Source: Anoplopoma fimbria (Eukaryota > Chordata > Actinopteri > Perciformes > Anoplopomatidae). Taken from it: a stretch of DNA of 64,000 bases. Below, in pieces: positions 26,256 through 39,245 of this stretch (position 1 is its first letter; each line of letters begins with the position of its first letter). The DNA lies in contig NC_072465.1 in NCBI RefSeq assembly GCF_027596085.1, positions 7,978,102 to 8,042,101 on the forward strand, read 5' to 3'. Made by a program: the position numbers and the translations under genes. The notes beneath the pieces were generated by a model. It ran no database searches. It was not told the origin of the DNA and saw only the letters and a list, made by a program, of their open reading frames with translations.

Positions 26256-28929
26256 AATCCATAGACCAATTTTCTAAGACACTTAACTGACTCATTGACA
26301 TGTGGTATTTAAAAAAGGTAAAAACTAACTGCTTTCAATTTCTCTCTGCTCTTTCAGAGGGTTGTCAGGCTCCATTACAGCAGGAGACAACCTTCCGACC
26401 TTACGTCCCGGAGCACTTGTGCCGCTTTGTAGCACACCGAGTCACCAGCCATGCCGCCTTCGCTATCTAATGCATAATTTGGTGCCTAATTTGACAGTCT
26501 TCGCCTCCGCCTGTTTCGCCCGTGAGGTTCTCAGTCAGCAGAACAAGCTCTGCATGTATCGCATGCTATTTTTATCTGAGTGCACATCTCTTGTTGATAT
26601 TGAAACCCTCCTTGTAATCACCAGGAGTCTGGGAGCCTCGCATTGGCACTCCAAGCCATTTCTTTTAACTGGAGAGTGAATTTCCTTTTTGTCCCATAAT
26701 GATGTGGCGAAATAAAATAAACTGGATTTTATTTACTGTACCACACAACCATTTACTGCATGGTTTGCATGAAGTAGATGGTTGTGTGGTGGTGGAGAAA
26801 ATTGAAACGTTGCATCAAACATCCACTCCCTATACTTACTGTACCTCTGCATCTCATTCAGGAGGCCAGTCCAATTACTTAACAGGAGCCCTTCACAAAG
26901 AACTGTTGCGGAATTCATGCGATTATCCTTAGTCCTTAACCAAAATCCTCCCAAATCCTATTTGCTGATAACCCAAGACTGTGCTGGCTTGAATAAAAAC
27001 ATGAACTGAAACCTGGGAAATAGAAGTTCCCATTCTCTCCAATAAACACAATGTCATTATATCAGTCTGTAATGAAATCGACCGGCACGGGCTACTCCGA
27101 CTCATCTGCAGTCATTGCTGGCGCTCTGGAGATGGACTCTCCGTGCGCGTTCACTGTGTTGAGTGTTTTATCAGCAAACAATGATTCAATGTTTTGTGGT
27201 CTACCACAAGCTGTGCTTCTCACACATCAAGTGGAGTGCTATTAGAGGATACTTGGGGTGAGGAAGGGTGTAGGCGGGAGGGGGGAGAGTGGTGCCTCGG
27301 GACGGAGTCTCTTTGCACTGCAGGAATTGTGCAGACTGAGCCATCTGATAGACAGGCCACGTCTGTATTCAGAGCTCAGCGAGGTTCAGGGGCCCTGTGT
27401 GACGGCGGCAGTGTTTGCCGGGGCGGGGGGGACTAAAACAAACGCACTGTTTTAGTCCGGTGGAAAAGTGTGAGAGCCGGTCCTGTTTGCCAAAGTCCTC
27501 AGCTCTTTCAGTAAAACAACAAGGGGAGAAAAAGCTCTCTGTGAAGAGCCATACCGTGTTGCTGTATAGTTCACATTTCATCTCGCAGTTTATGATCACA
27601 AATGTCTGCAAGCTGCAAATCTGACTCCTGACATGTGCATTTGTGCATGATGTATGGAATAAATCGGAGTGCAGCCAAGTCTTTTGATGTCACATTCAGA
27701 CAGCAGTACAATAAGTGTTCGGGGCAATCTTTTGTGTCAACAGCTGCCATCTTATTTGACCTTGAAAACTCTTTTGTGAAGGAGACAATTGAACACATTG
27801 ATCTGAGCCACAGTTTAGTTCCCCCATATTGACCCATGGATGAACTGTTTAGTTTTCCATCCAAACGCTCCCACATAATATACAATTTTTGAATAGTTAG
27901 ATTAAAAGAGATGACATATATAAAAAAAAGTTTCCTACAGTATTAGGTTTGCTGTTAGTTTCTCATCTAGCATGAATATTATACACTACAATATATTCAG
28001 ATTTCCTGTTAAGTTAAGAATAGAAAGGCAGTTTTACAGTTTTGACTTGGCAAGCACATATTATTTTACATCATAATGTATGACAAGGGGGAGCACGTCA
28101 CATTAAGAAAGTAGCTGGAATTTTGGAGCAAAAACAAGTACAGACGTTTGAAGTCTGCAAAAACAACATTTACATCTCAACCCCAGCATGCAGCTAAAAT
28201 CTATTTGATGGCCGCACTCAAAAAGAAAATGCATGAGACGCTGATGTTTGAAGTTTTTAGGTACATAGGTATTCACTGCAAGCTTTGCATCATCTCTGTG
28301 TATATTATTAATGCTGTTTGACTACATTTGCCTTCCAGGTGAAAGTGCACTCACAGAACTATGAACTACTTAGAAGGGCAGAAAGGGATGCGAGTAAAAG
28401 GTTTTTGGGGGTCGACAACCATCCTCTTCTTCCCGTCAAAACCTGCCACAACCTTATTCACGCAATTCGCTCCTGGCGATTTCTTTTTTTCAACCTGTCT
28501 CGTATAATAAAGAGCTGATGTTAGAGGACCAAACCCTTTTTTGGGGGGGATTTCTTTCTTTTAAAAATCTTTTGCCGTACCACTTTTTTTAAAACCCCCA
28601 TTAAGCATTAGCACCTATAACTACTCCTTAAATTTAGCAGGTGTATTAACAGTCAATGAATAATTAGAATTAAATACAATTGAAATCATATGAAATATGC
28701 CATGATGATTACATTTCTAAGCATGTGATATATGGTTTATTTATTTATTATAATCATTCATTATATTTAGTAATGAATAACCTATTTATGAATACTTCTC
28801 CACTCCAATGCAAACTGAGTAACTTCGTCTGTTGAGGAAAACCAAGACATTCGACTGAAAGCTCCAGGTGATATCTAAAAAGTAGACCTTGAGTTTAGAT
28901 TTTTTTTTTACCCATGCTAACGGCTCGTT
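26256..28929. other. Non-coding DNA, nothing recognised except one hairpin
   Basis: The 26362-26679 frame (105 codons) and others have no domain. The stretch 27050-27460 is GC-richer with overlapping frames on both strands but no gene-like signal. The hairpin at 26740-26790 is listed separately. Confidence 0.45.
26740..26790. repeat. Imperfect 23-bp hairpin (short inverted repeat)
   Basis: The left arm (26740-26762) and right arm (26768-26790) pair over 23 positions with two mismatches and a 5-base loop. The outer 13 pairs (accacacaaccat) are perfect. It resembles a compact stem-loop of MITE or small-RNA-precursor type; nothing else shows expression. Confidence 0.7.
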
Positions 28930-29095
28930 CAAAGTTACATTGACAACTAATTGATGGATTGCCATGAAAATTTGTACAGACATTAACGTTCTCACTTATC
29001 CTGTGAAATAACATGCACAGACCTTCACACATTTTAAGCATGTTAGCATCATGGCATTAGCAATAACATTAGTTTAACATGCTGTTAGGTTTAAT
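28930..29095. repeat. Fragment of the 12650-type teleost repeat
   Basis: It contains 'aactaattgatggattgcca', 'tgaaaatttgtacagacatt' and 'aagcatgttagcatcatg', which belong to the same dispersed family as the copy at 12650-13130. Confidence 0.55.
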
Positions 29096-29129
29096 AAAAA
29101 AGAAATATATATATATATATTTCTTTTTT
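29096..29129. repeat. AT-rich palindrome with (AT)n core
   Basis: A 34-bp palindrome: AAAAAAGAAA, then an AT run, then TTTCTTTTTT. It probably grew from an (AT)n tract. Confidence 0.85.
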
Positions 29130-29332
29130 TGAAAATAGAATTATAGATTAGTTATAATTGTGAACAATACGTTAATCAACCATAAAAATGTCCTAACATA
29201 TGCTTACAACCGCATTTGAGTGTTTTATTAAGTGTTTATATACTACTTATAAATGCAGTAGGGGAGGTGTTAGTGAAGTGTTACCAGAATATTTCACTAG
29301 CCTGGTGTGTTGTGACTGCATGTACCCACTTT

Positions 29333-29373
<41 letters not shown>

Positions 29374-29374
29374 T
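29333..29374 (+). repeat. (CT)n(CA)n compound microsatellite
   Basis: About 13 CT units run directly into about 8 CA units. A translated frame across it is not a gene. Confidence 0.95.
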
Positions 29375-29379
29375 ACATC

Positions 29380-30405
29380 TTTTACAGTGTTAATAATTCA
29401 TAGGAGCTACATGTCTAAAGCCGTTGGCATCTATGTGACCACTACGGTGCAGATCAGGTAGCCCTGAGCAAGAGAATCCAGTGTCAGTGCATCCGGAGCT
29501 GCTGCTGCAGAGTGCCTCACATACAATACACCACTCTGCTCATACCCCCGCGGAAATCCACCCAAGATTCAGGAGCTCTCCCCTTGAATCCCACGACCCC
29601 CTTCTGCGATGGCAGTAAATCTGTGAGGCGGCAGACGGATTGACAGCAATTGAATAATCCCCAGTATTTATGAGTGCTGTGGAGGACCTCCAAAGTAGTG
29701 GCCTATAATGAAAGATGATGCTGATGTTGTGTGAAAACACTGAGTGGAAGAGATGCGACTGCTTTCAACGTAATTTAATTTTGTGGAATCAAAATGCATA
29801 TAGTGCTGTATGAAGGCAGGAGGCTCGGCTCCCACTGGTATAGAGCTGTCAATTCAATAATGTGTCCTTCCTGGTGCAGAATCACATTCAATTCAGCAGA
29901 GGTTAAAACCTGATGATATGACTAGGCAATTCTCCCCCAAATATCTTATTGCTCCTGACAGTCTGGAAAGACGGCCTCTAACTGACATACAAGAAAACAA
30001 TGAAAGGAATAAATGCCTGCTGTTCTGTCGACTCGGTAGTAAAACGAACATTGATGCTGTGTGTAAAGCCAGTTTGAATTGGAGGGAAAAACAAGGGATT
30101 ACCTTCTTTTTATATTTAAAAACTCATATGTGGTCTGTAAAATAAAAAATATATATATTTTCATGATGTGACACACTTCACATACATTCCAGTCAGATAC
30201 AAATTGGCAACACAAATGCATGCATTAGTCAGTGCAACAATATACATTTTGATGCTGGAACACCCCGATCGGACGTCTAGGAAAACACAGCATGCCCGGA
30301 ATGTAAAATCAATCGCAACCTTCATTAGAGTCGAGCAAAGATCTCTATCGACACATACAAATGTACTGAAAGTGAAATGGATATATTCAACAACAACACA
30401 TTCTT
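29380..30405. other. Non-coding DNA, nothing recognised
   Basis: The open frames at 29540-29740 and 29918-30145 are short and featureless. Confidence 0.4.
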
Positions 30406-30466
30406 TGTGTGCGTGTGGGTGTGTGTGTGTGAGTGAGTGAGTGAGTGAGTGGGTGAGTGGGTGTGT
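30406..30466 (+). repeat. (GT)n/(GAGT)n compound microsatellite
   Basis: GT units pass into GAGT and GGGT units; frames across it are low complexity. Confidence 0.95.
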
Positions 30467-30892
30467 TAACCTTAGACAACATGCCAACAGTGGAGACTGC
30501 TCTCTCTAAGTAATGAGATTAGCTGACAGCATTTGTGCAACAGGATAGTCTCGGTTGCAATGCACTCTTCACCAACTTCACATTCTGGTCAGATTTACCG
30601 TTGCAGTGTTTCAATGTAGAAGCCATTAGCTTTACATTAACAATGCACTTTAATTTTACAAGAGAGAACTCAATCTCATTTAATCTTAGAATTGATAATT
30701 ACTTACAGGCTCATTTTGTGGACAAAACTGTTGGTCTCTTAAGTGCAAGATGCGACATTTAAAGTTAGCTTGTTGTTTTCTATATATTCTTACCAATGCC
30801 TTCTGGCATATAAATCTGTCATATTATGGTGGTTTGCGGTGGCGGATGGGTTGTGAGTGCTGGGGGCTGGGGGAGGGATGCAGTTGGCACTG

Positions 30893-30893
<1 letters not shown>

Positions 30894-30969
<76 letters not shown>
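30894..30969 (+). repeat. (GT)n microsatellite, about 38 units
   Basis: An uninterrupted GT tract of about 75 bases. Both-strand frames through it encode Cys/Val or His/Thr runs and are artefacts. Confidence 0.98.
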
Positions 30970-30971
<2 letters not shown>

Positions 30972-33900
30972 CATGTGAACTTGGCAGAGACATGAGATGA
31001 GAAAATACACTCACCAATTCTATTGTCTCCTGGAGATTGTACATAACGGTTCAGCCTGGGTGGTGTGGTTCTAAGCTCTGCAATGCATTTGTCGTCCAAA
31101 GGGAGGATTAGCGAAGGAACACGCAACAGGATTTGTCTTTTCTCCCGATTGGCTCAGTTTTCATATCTCCTTCAACAGAGGCTCAAGTTAGGGTTCAACG
31201 AAATGTTCGGAAAAATTGTTATATCAACAGGAGTCTTTCAGAAATGTAACTGAGGTGAAATGACAGATATGATTGAATAATTCGGCTACAGCATTGGTTG
31301 CTGACGTTAGCTGAAAAAACAGCCAGTGCATGTCAGTCCATGACCTTGTGAATTAGTAATTTGGAATTGTGAGCTCGCCTTTGTGGAGATATACTGAGCA
31401 GCAGTGATCTGTAGCTGGTAAACTTGTGCTTTTCAACTTACAAAATATAAAATGTATGGAATCCCAAAAATGTACCTTATGCAATAAATAAATTGTGAAA
31501 AATTGTGTAAATTTTGATTCATTATTATTTTGTTTTTAATTAATTATTGAAATGTTTTTTATAATGGTATTATTCCTAATGTCATTTTTCATATTTTTTT
31601 TATATCTCATAATAGAATAGGTACTAATTGTCAAATGCCACCACATTTGTTAAACTCGCAAGCCCAACAAATGTTAACAAATTTAGCTAGTTAGCTGGAG
31701 TTAGCTAGAACAACAGCAATGTAAAATAATTCTGAATAAACCAGATAGAGGCTGCTGTTGTAATGAAATACAGTATTCAGACACAGAAACATGTACAAAC
31801 TTGCAAACTAATAGGACGCTGTGAAGAGAGACAGTGTTAACGGCAGCAGCTAGCTAGCTCGTTAAGTCCAGCTACTTAGCTTGTAGCCAGCTAGGTGGGT
31901 AGCATTTGCATACTTGTTAAGCAAAACAGAACGGATGGTATGTTACTGCACACCTTGTTTTATATAGTTGTTGCTCTAGCCTACAGGAGCTAACTACTAA
32001 CTTAATCTGGTAGCAGTTGTCAGGATGAAATAAAAATGGGGGCCAGTGTTACTATGAAAACATAAATGATTAAATATTTCATGACAAAATAACGAGTTTT
32101 ATTGCTTTCTTAAACAATTGCACAACTGAATTCCTCATTCTTCTCTTGAAAAATGGTGATATGATTATTTCTTTCACACGTCTTTTTTTATTTTGTCAAT
32201 ATATAACACTTTGAGGCTCCTTACAAGGGTTCTTTTAAAAAAAATGTACATTGTAACTTAACAGAAGCATTTAGAGCCATTAAACTGTTGTTGATGTCAA
32301 TCCACTGATTAATTATGTTTAAATACAGGAGGAATTTAAGATGCTGCAACATATGTCAATGGAGGACTTGGGTCAATTGACTCCATCATGTTCTCATCCA
32401 GTGTTTGAAGTGCGTGCAAGCTGCACCGAGTTTCGTCTGGGGTCTCCGCGGTGCAACCTTTGAGGGAAGGATTAATAGGAGTGGTGGTCTGCTGATGCAT
32501 GCTCTTGTTCCTTCGGGTCTCCATAATTCACATTGTCAGCTGAAGAGCCGGTGCCGAGCGCCAACCCGGAGCTGTCTCTCGTCATCACACACAGTCAAGA
32601 GCCTGTCAGAACAGATGAAGCCACCGGCTCAGCACTGTCGAGGAACATTGAGCCGTATTTCACATTCTCCCGCCCCGACAGGCCTCACTAAATCCAGTAC
32701 CTGCAATGAAACGCCGGAGTCTGATCAAGGAAGCCCCCATGTCGAAAACCACACGAGAGCCCCTGTGCTATGAACTAGATTAGTAATGATCGACTCGCCC
32801 TGCCTCCCAGTCACATAGTATTGGCACCAATGATTCATACGTCCACTGCGGTTCGGCGTGTGCCTGTGCATGAATTCTCGCGATGTAAAATAGAAAACCA
32901 ATATCTTTTCAATTAATGGCCAACTCAGAATGTTGCAGATGTGTGTGACACATGAGTTCCCTGCGTTTTTCTTGTCCAATTGTACTTCAGCGATATCGAA
33001 ATTAAACTCTGGGGGGTTGTTGAGGATTAAATTTGGGTAATTATACGCAACATCACACTGCAGTGTCCGTTTCAAACAGCCTATGAGGCGTGGGAGTTCA
33101 GCCGACATAGTGTAGCTGGATCTCACAACAATTATCAGCAGCTTCCGCCTGATATTTGTGCTGATTTACACATCTTGACAGATGCGTGCAAAAGCTGCAA
33201 AGCCCACCATATCCCTCTTACTGCGAGTACATTTAACCGAGAGTTTGGACACCATCAGCATACAGAATCCACATCTGTGTTTGAGTGGCTTAATTAAGCT
33301 GTAATTATGAAGTGGGGGTGCTACACCCAGCTCAGGGATTTCTGGTGCCCAGTGTCAGACCTCATTTATACCACTATAGGCTTCATGATTGGCACCTCAG
33401 TCTTCCGGAAACCTCAGGGTGAAATGAGCACCAGGAACAGACTGAAGAAATTATGTTTCACAGTGAGGATGAAGACCGCAAAAAACGGACTAAACTGAGA
33501 CATTACAACAAGAATAATACTGTTCATTTCCATGGAAGATATTTATCATTGCAGACGGATGTATTGTTAAAGAATATATAAATGAAATTACACTGTAGAC
33601 ACGCGTTGATTTAACATAACCGCAGTTTAGGAATGTTAATCACCACGCCATCCATTGCCTTAGCATGCTGCTGATAGGAATGTATAATTCAAATAATTCA
33701 AATACATATTTAATTTGCTCCAGGCCTGTGCGCAAGAGAACAAATTACAGAGCAGAAAAAGAACTGACATATTAACATATGTCATCTGCCAGGCCCTGGT
33801 TTTATGCTAGCTGCTCAATTAAATGCCTGTTTAAATTCTCCGTGCACGTCTCTTAAAGCTGTCACACTTCTACCAGACTGTGTAAATGGCTTGCTATGAT

Positions 33901-34843
33901 GCATGGAACTCACAGGGCTATACTGCGTGTGCTGCATATAACTACATGCACAAACAAGTGTTGTGTTAACACGTCTTTTTCGGCCTGTTTACCAAGTAGA
34001 TCCAGCATTATTAAATGTACATGTGTAGATAACTTTTAGGAATTAGTTTATAAATCCTGTATACTTGGCATTAGGATGTCATTAAAGCCTACGTCTGCAC
34101 TCAGGGGTTATGGAGTAGCATTAGAGCTGACATGTAGCTGCTGTGCTTCATGTCATAGCTGATGTGCACCTACTCAAAAATCAACAGCAGAAAAAAAATG
34201 TTTGCATCATCACATCTCCCAATAGAACTACTTGGTTGAGGATGAAAAAAAGATCATGTTTTTTTGGTCAAAATCAAAGGAAACGTAAAAATAGTTACGT
34301 CACTACCATAGCAGTGACTATATTAATATCTTTTCACGATAATTTGACATTTTCTGTCCTGGGAGCAGAAGCATACTATCCCGGAAATCTACTTTTCTGT
34401 AACTGCAGCTACATTTAAACGCATTGGGCATGTTTTAAAGCTAAATTAAATGCAACACGTTGAAATATGCATAAACCAATGGATTCCCAGCCTGAGCGCT
34501 TAAGTGTATTATTTGGTGGGATTTATAAATATCTACCCAAAAGAAGACTGTATATCTTAGTCACCATTAGCATCATATGTTTTACCAATACTTGGTTGGA
34601 TCCCGAGTGTCTTCGGACAGCGTTGGACCGGAGTCTTTCACCGTGTGCCGATCTGGTGAAGCAGAGCCTCTGGCGGAGAGGAAGGAGGCGGCTTATGACG
34701 AATAATGCATAAAATTGACAAAGTAAACAGAACTAAACTTTTAGCTTCTGAAATGATTAGTGAAGTTATGGTGGTTGATACATTTAAGGCTATAATTAAT
34801 TTTATATTGTATCTTATCATCCCAACCTCCGAGAGTCAGCAAT
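30970..34843. other. Intergenic DNA with no gene recognised
   Basis: The 122-codon frame at 32405-32773 and the 133-codon minus frame at 32725-33126 overlap in unique, somewhat GC-richer sequence and show no domain. The stretch 31660-31920 is rich in 'gctagc' and 'agctag' words, probably an old repeat. The block 32400-33500 may include conserved non-coding sequence. Confidence 0.45.
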
Positions 34844-35540
34844 GTAAGTAAGTAAGATTTTATTTATATAGCACCTTTTAAAAGAAAGTTACAAAGTGCT
34901 GTACAGGATGCGGATCCACAAAAAGGATACGGAAAAATAATACAGAGAAATAAACAGCGTACAAATACAGTTAAATGCAGAAAAATAAAATAAGATAATA
35001 AAACAATTACAGCCCCCTTACAAGGAAATTAAGACGGTAGAAATGGGTTTGGAGAAGTTTTTTTTTTAAAAAACGTTTACAGACTCAGCTGATCTAACAG
35101 AGGGAGGGAGACTGTTCCAGAGGGACGGGGCCCTGACGGCAAAAGCACAATCTCCCTTTGATTTGCGAAGGGGGCGGGGTATCACTAAGTGACCTTGCTT
35201 GGAAAATCTGAGTGGCCTAGAGGTAGTGTAAGGGTGCAAAAGTTCAGAAATGTATGAGGGGGCGAGACCATGTAAGGCCTTGTATGTGATAAGTAGTCTC
35301 TATAGAGACGGTTGAGGACACAAAGTTGTCTATGACAACCTGAAACTTCCGATTTGACAGATAGGAACCAGGTGAGAGCAGAGCCCGAGATACCTACCCA
35401 CTTATTAAGATGTTCAACCAAGATGGGGTGATCAATAGTATCAAAAGCAGCTGTTAGGTCAAGCAGGACCAGGATTGAATGTTCACCATTGTCAGCCTGC
35501 ATAAGGATGTCATTTGTCACTCTTAGTAGTGCTTAATGTG
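34844..35540 (-). mobile_element. L2-like LINE, 5'-truncated and internally deleted
   Basis: On the minus strand the element opens with a reverse-transcriptase segment (35380-35535) and jumps to the 3' end of the L2 reading frame and 3' UTR. The 3' UTR includes 'gcactttgtaac' and 'aaaaggtgctatataaat', the typical L2 tail, followed by tandem TTAC units (plus strand 34844-34856). The missing middle of the RT shows a large internal deletion. The loss of the 5' part is normal for LINE insertion by target-primed reverse transcription. Confidence 0.85.
35185..35520 (-). pseudogene. L2-type LINE reverse-transcriptase fragment
   Basis: The frame reads HSILVLLDLTAAFDTIDHPI, which is RT motif A with the catalytic Asp, followed by GISGSALTWFLS. 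After that it no longer follows the RT sequence, because the element is deleted and shifted: the downstream C-terminal piece of the LINE protein is in another frame. It cannot make an active enzyme. Confidence 0.85.
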
Positions 35541-38500
35541 CTGCGAGGTATGATGTAAATCCAAAAGAAGTACTTCTGTTTGTCGCAGACTGACATCCAA
35601 TCAGCAACAGGGAAATAATTGTCTCATACTCACCTACTTTTAGCTGTTCAAGTCTCACTTTAATGTTGTGTTTTTTCTTTTGCTGTTGTATTTTCTGAAT
35701 TGTTAATGTGTTTTGACCCTCAGGGGCCACCATCCTTATCACTGAGTATGCTGAAGAAAGTATTAAGTGTCTGGTGTGGATCAAGTCTATCTATTTAGTT
35801 CCAGCACCTTATCTCTTGGATCCAGGGGGAGATTAATCATAAGGTTTTTTTATTTCAGCTTTGGCATAATCATCTGAAGTTGTTTTAGTAGAAAATGTCT
35901 TCATGGTATAAAAAAAATTAGAAAGCATGATGAAGATCATCTATCACTGTCTTGATCACGATGGTGAATGTACTGGTATAATTTTCTGCCGTGCACTGCT
36001 CTGCAATAAAACTGGCAATGGAGATATTAATAAAAAACAAAGGTTCACGAAAATGCAATTAGACAGATTGAGAAGACCACGGGTACATATGTTATAAATA
36101 TCAGCTGCTTTTTTTCTACCTTTGCTCTTTTCAAAAAGGCACATTTGGTGTTACACTTTGACATTACATTTAGATGGTGAATAGGTCTCAGATGGAAAAC
36201 AACATTCAGGATTAAACTGGGCAGATATTCAGCTCTCTATGACACAGCAGCTGGATTCGCTGCAAGAAACTAGACATAGTTTTTATATTTTTACCAATTA
36301 TGAGCTTATTCTTTCAGTCATTATGATGCGTAATATATCATATGATTCAGGTGAACATACCCTTCCTTTCTGCTGCAGTGAAAAGTCACCATCATGCATT
36401 ACCTTTGTGTGAGCAAAAATGACCCAGTGACATAACTCCTCAGTTAACCAGGAATTTTGGGGTAACATTTTCAAACTGAAAAGTAGTATTTAGATGTTTT
36501 TGAGCTCCATTTAAAATTTGGTACCAATACACATTTCCCTCTGTGAGTTACAGCCATTTATGATGGATTAGATTATTCCAAAAACTGTAAATGACAGCTG
36601 CTTCTGTGTTCATCCACTGCAGTGATAATGAATCCAGACTCAGAGGATTAACACCCACAGCAACTACTGCTGATGGAATTGATCCACTAATTAAATATGT
36701 ATGTATTGCAACAATGATTTTTTTCAGGTAGATCCATACACCTCCAGACCAAACAGACTTAATAATATTTATTTTCCCAGAAAATATATACAGTTTATTG
36801 ATAGTGCTTGACATACAATAGTGTTAAATATCAAATCTGGTTTACAACATTATTATTATTTTTGGATTTCAATAATATATCCCAAATTTCCCTCAAAAGG
36901 CTTTACAATCTGTAGAACACATTCCATTTTAGACTCTTTATTCAGATAAAGAATAACACAAATGACGGCCAGAAAAGGAGAGCACTCAAAAATACTTAAA
37001 ATACATGGAGTAAATTCAGGAGTAGCAATATAGTAAGGAGAAACACAATGAGAATATCAGGTCAAATGCAAACATAAGTGCAGAATATGGATCAGAGAAG
37101 TAATGGAGCCGTACAGCGTCCACGACGAAGACCGGGAAAGACGAAAGGTGACATTTACACACAAAAGAGGCAGTGCTCAAGAACACCTTTCGCACAAAAG
37201 GTAGAAAAGACAAGGACGCCATTCAAACGGATTGGGGAGAGACAAGTGACATCAAGAGCGGATGAAGTAGGTCATTTTAGGCAACACACGGCGCCAGAGC
37301 GGTTTTGAACAAAGACGGAGCGAATGGTGTTTACGTTTTCCTAACAAGGATCTCTTGTGGACGTTCAAGTGGTGAGAGGTTGTTATAGTGGAGGAGGTTT
37401 TGGAGGTGATTGGCCACACCTTCACTCATCTGTTGTTATACTTAGCAGATCTTTTTTTTTTACTCTGATGATATGTCATTCCTATACACACAAGAATGAC
37501 AAAACCAAAGGCTTCTTTCTATTTCATCCTTTTTTTATAAGTAAATACTTATTCATTCACATGTTTGCTTAATTGTTCACCATATACCATTTGAGACGAG
37601 TAATAAACAGACAGCCCAGTTTGGATTGTACATTTCTGCAAACCGCAAATACATTGAATGACGTTTTATACCCTGAAAAAAGGGATGTCATATCACTCAA
37701 ATGGGTCACTTTGGAAGGCAATCACACACAATCTGTTTTGTCATTCAGGTAATGGGGCAAGAAACACAATTTGGCTGACAGCTTTAAAATAATTACCCAC
37801 ACTGTCCGCTGTGAACATCCATCACAGTTTACAGATGATGCTCCACTGTACTGCCCTTACATGCTCAAAGCACACACACAAACATCTGTACTTTGAACAT
37901 TGAAACATTTTAGGTGCATTTATTTTTAGTCTTAGGTCTTAAAAGAGTGATGACGTTTTGCAGTCTCATATAGCCAATTCTTAGCAACCATGTAAAGGCT
38001 TCAGAATTCATGAGTGGGGTATTTACTGACTTATTTTGTTTCCTTGAATTAAACTTAAATCGCTTTTGTTAACAAAAAACAGCTTTATGTAAATATGTGA
38101 TGAGTAAAGTTGGCACAATCTGACTAAACTGTTGGGTTTTTTAGAATTGCTGAAACCTACGACTTCATAGCGGATCAGGTGGTGAGAATGTTCTGTGAAA
38201 CCACTGTATCCAATTCAAGAATATCCTTTCAATCTGAAGTTACAGATTTTCACTGAGGGGAATTATTCTATTAAAATTGAGGTCAAACAACAGTGTTTGC
38301 CTCTGATTTGGAATGTTTCTGTACCTTAAGAAATTCAAAGAAGAAGGTTGCAGATACTTCTATTTAATCCCTTTACCACCCAAGTCCTTGTGTGGTCACA
38401 TTCTGAGCTTGAAAAACCCAATTTATCTGATCTAGGTCACCCTTTGAAAATAAAACGCTGTTAGCATTCAGAGGCACACGCTAACCTTGTTTTTCTAATT

Positions 38501-38929
38501 TGTTGGCCCTTATCTGTGCAGAGATGGTAGATGCCACGCTTCCCACTCACTCAGTTACATTTACTGCTAGGAGCTGCCCAGCACAGTCTACTGCTGTTGG
38601 CCACAGAGCAGCGCCACAAGGGCAAATGGGGGTTAAGTGCCTATAACAAGGGGAGTTCGATGGTAGTCGTTGAGGGAGGGAAAAAAAACATTCCTCATTC
38701 ACATCCACTGCTTAGATTTCCCCCGCTGGTCCTGGGATTTTAAGTATAAACCTTGTACTTAGAAACCTGCCTGACCCTCACAGATAGAATAAAAAAAAGA
38801 CAAAGACTTGTATTGAGTATCAGTCTTTTTCTGTTGCACTTTTAATCAATCGTGATCTCTGAGCCAAAAGGAAATGTTAAAAGATATGTTACACTTTTAC
38901 GGTCAACTCCTTCCCACATCAATATTGTA
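35541..38929. other. Non-coding DNA, nothing recognised
   Basis: AT-rich; the frames are short and without domains. No repeat that I can name. Confidence 0.45.
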
Positions 38930-39245
38930 CGACTTCCAACAGTCGTCTGAAAGCACTGGGTGTAAAAACAAACAGCGATGTCCTACTTTGCCGAGGTGGC
39001 CTCGTGTGCCTCTGCAGGACCTGCCAGCGGATATGAAGTCACCCGCAGAAACCGCCGGTGCACAGCCACCATCTCCTGGCCCTCCACGCCTGACCAGTCG
39101 CCTCCTGGAAGCAGCCTTGATTTCATCTTCCAAAGCTCAGCGAGATCCGAGAGCTGGGGTTCGGTGGTTTTGGCTGGAGCTCTTTGTGAGTCAAAGCTCC
39201 CATGTGAGGTGACCTCACCGGAGTGGAAGGGAAGACTTTGTCCCA
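38930..39245. other. GC-rich island with four overlapping open frames
   Basis: This stretch is clearly GC-richer than its AT-rich flanks. It is open on plus (38874-39212, 38978-39280) and on minus (38903-39133, 38983-39273). No frame shows a domain, a signal peptide or a peptide-hormone cleavage pattern that I can identify. It could be an unrecognised exon, a decayed one or a conserved regulatory element; I cannot choose. Confidence 0.35.

Noticed and set aside
27194..27455. Overlapping plus frames of 65-80 codons in GC-richer DNA
   Set aside because: No domain, and open in several frames at once; composition effect.
30750..31126. Cys/Val and His/Thr-rich frames across a (GT)n tract
   Set aside because: Translation of a dinucleotide repeat gives open frames on both strands; not genes.
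32405..33126. Overlapping 122- and 133-codon frames on opposite strands
   Set aside because: Neither shows homology that I recognise or consistent splice sites.
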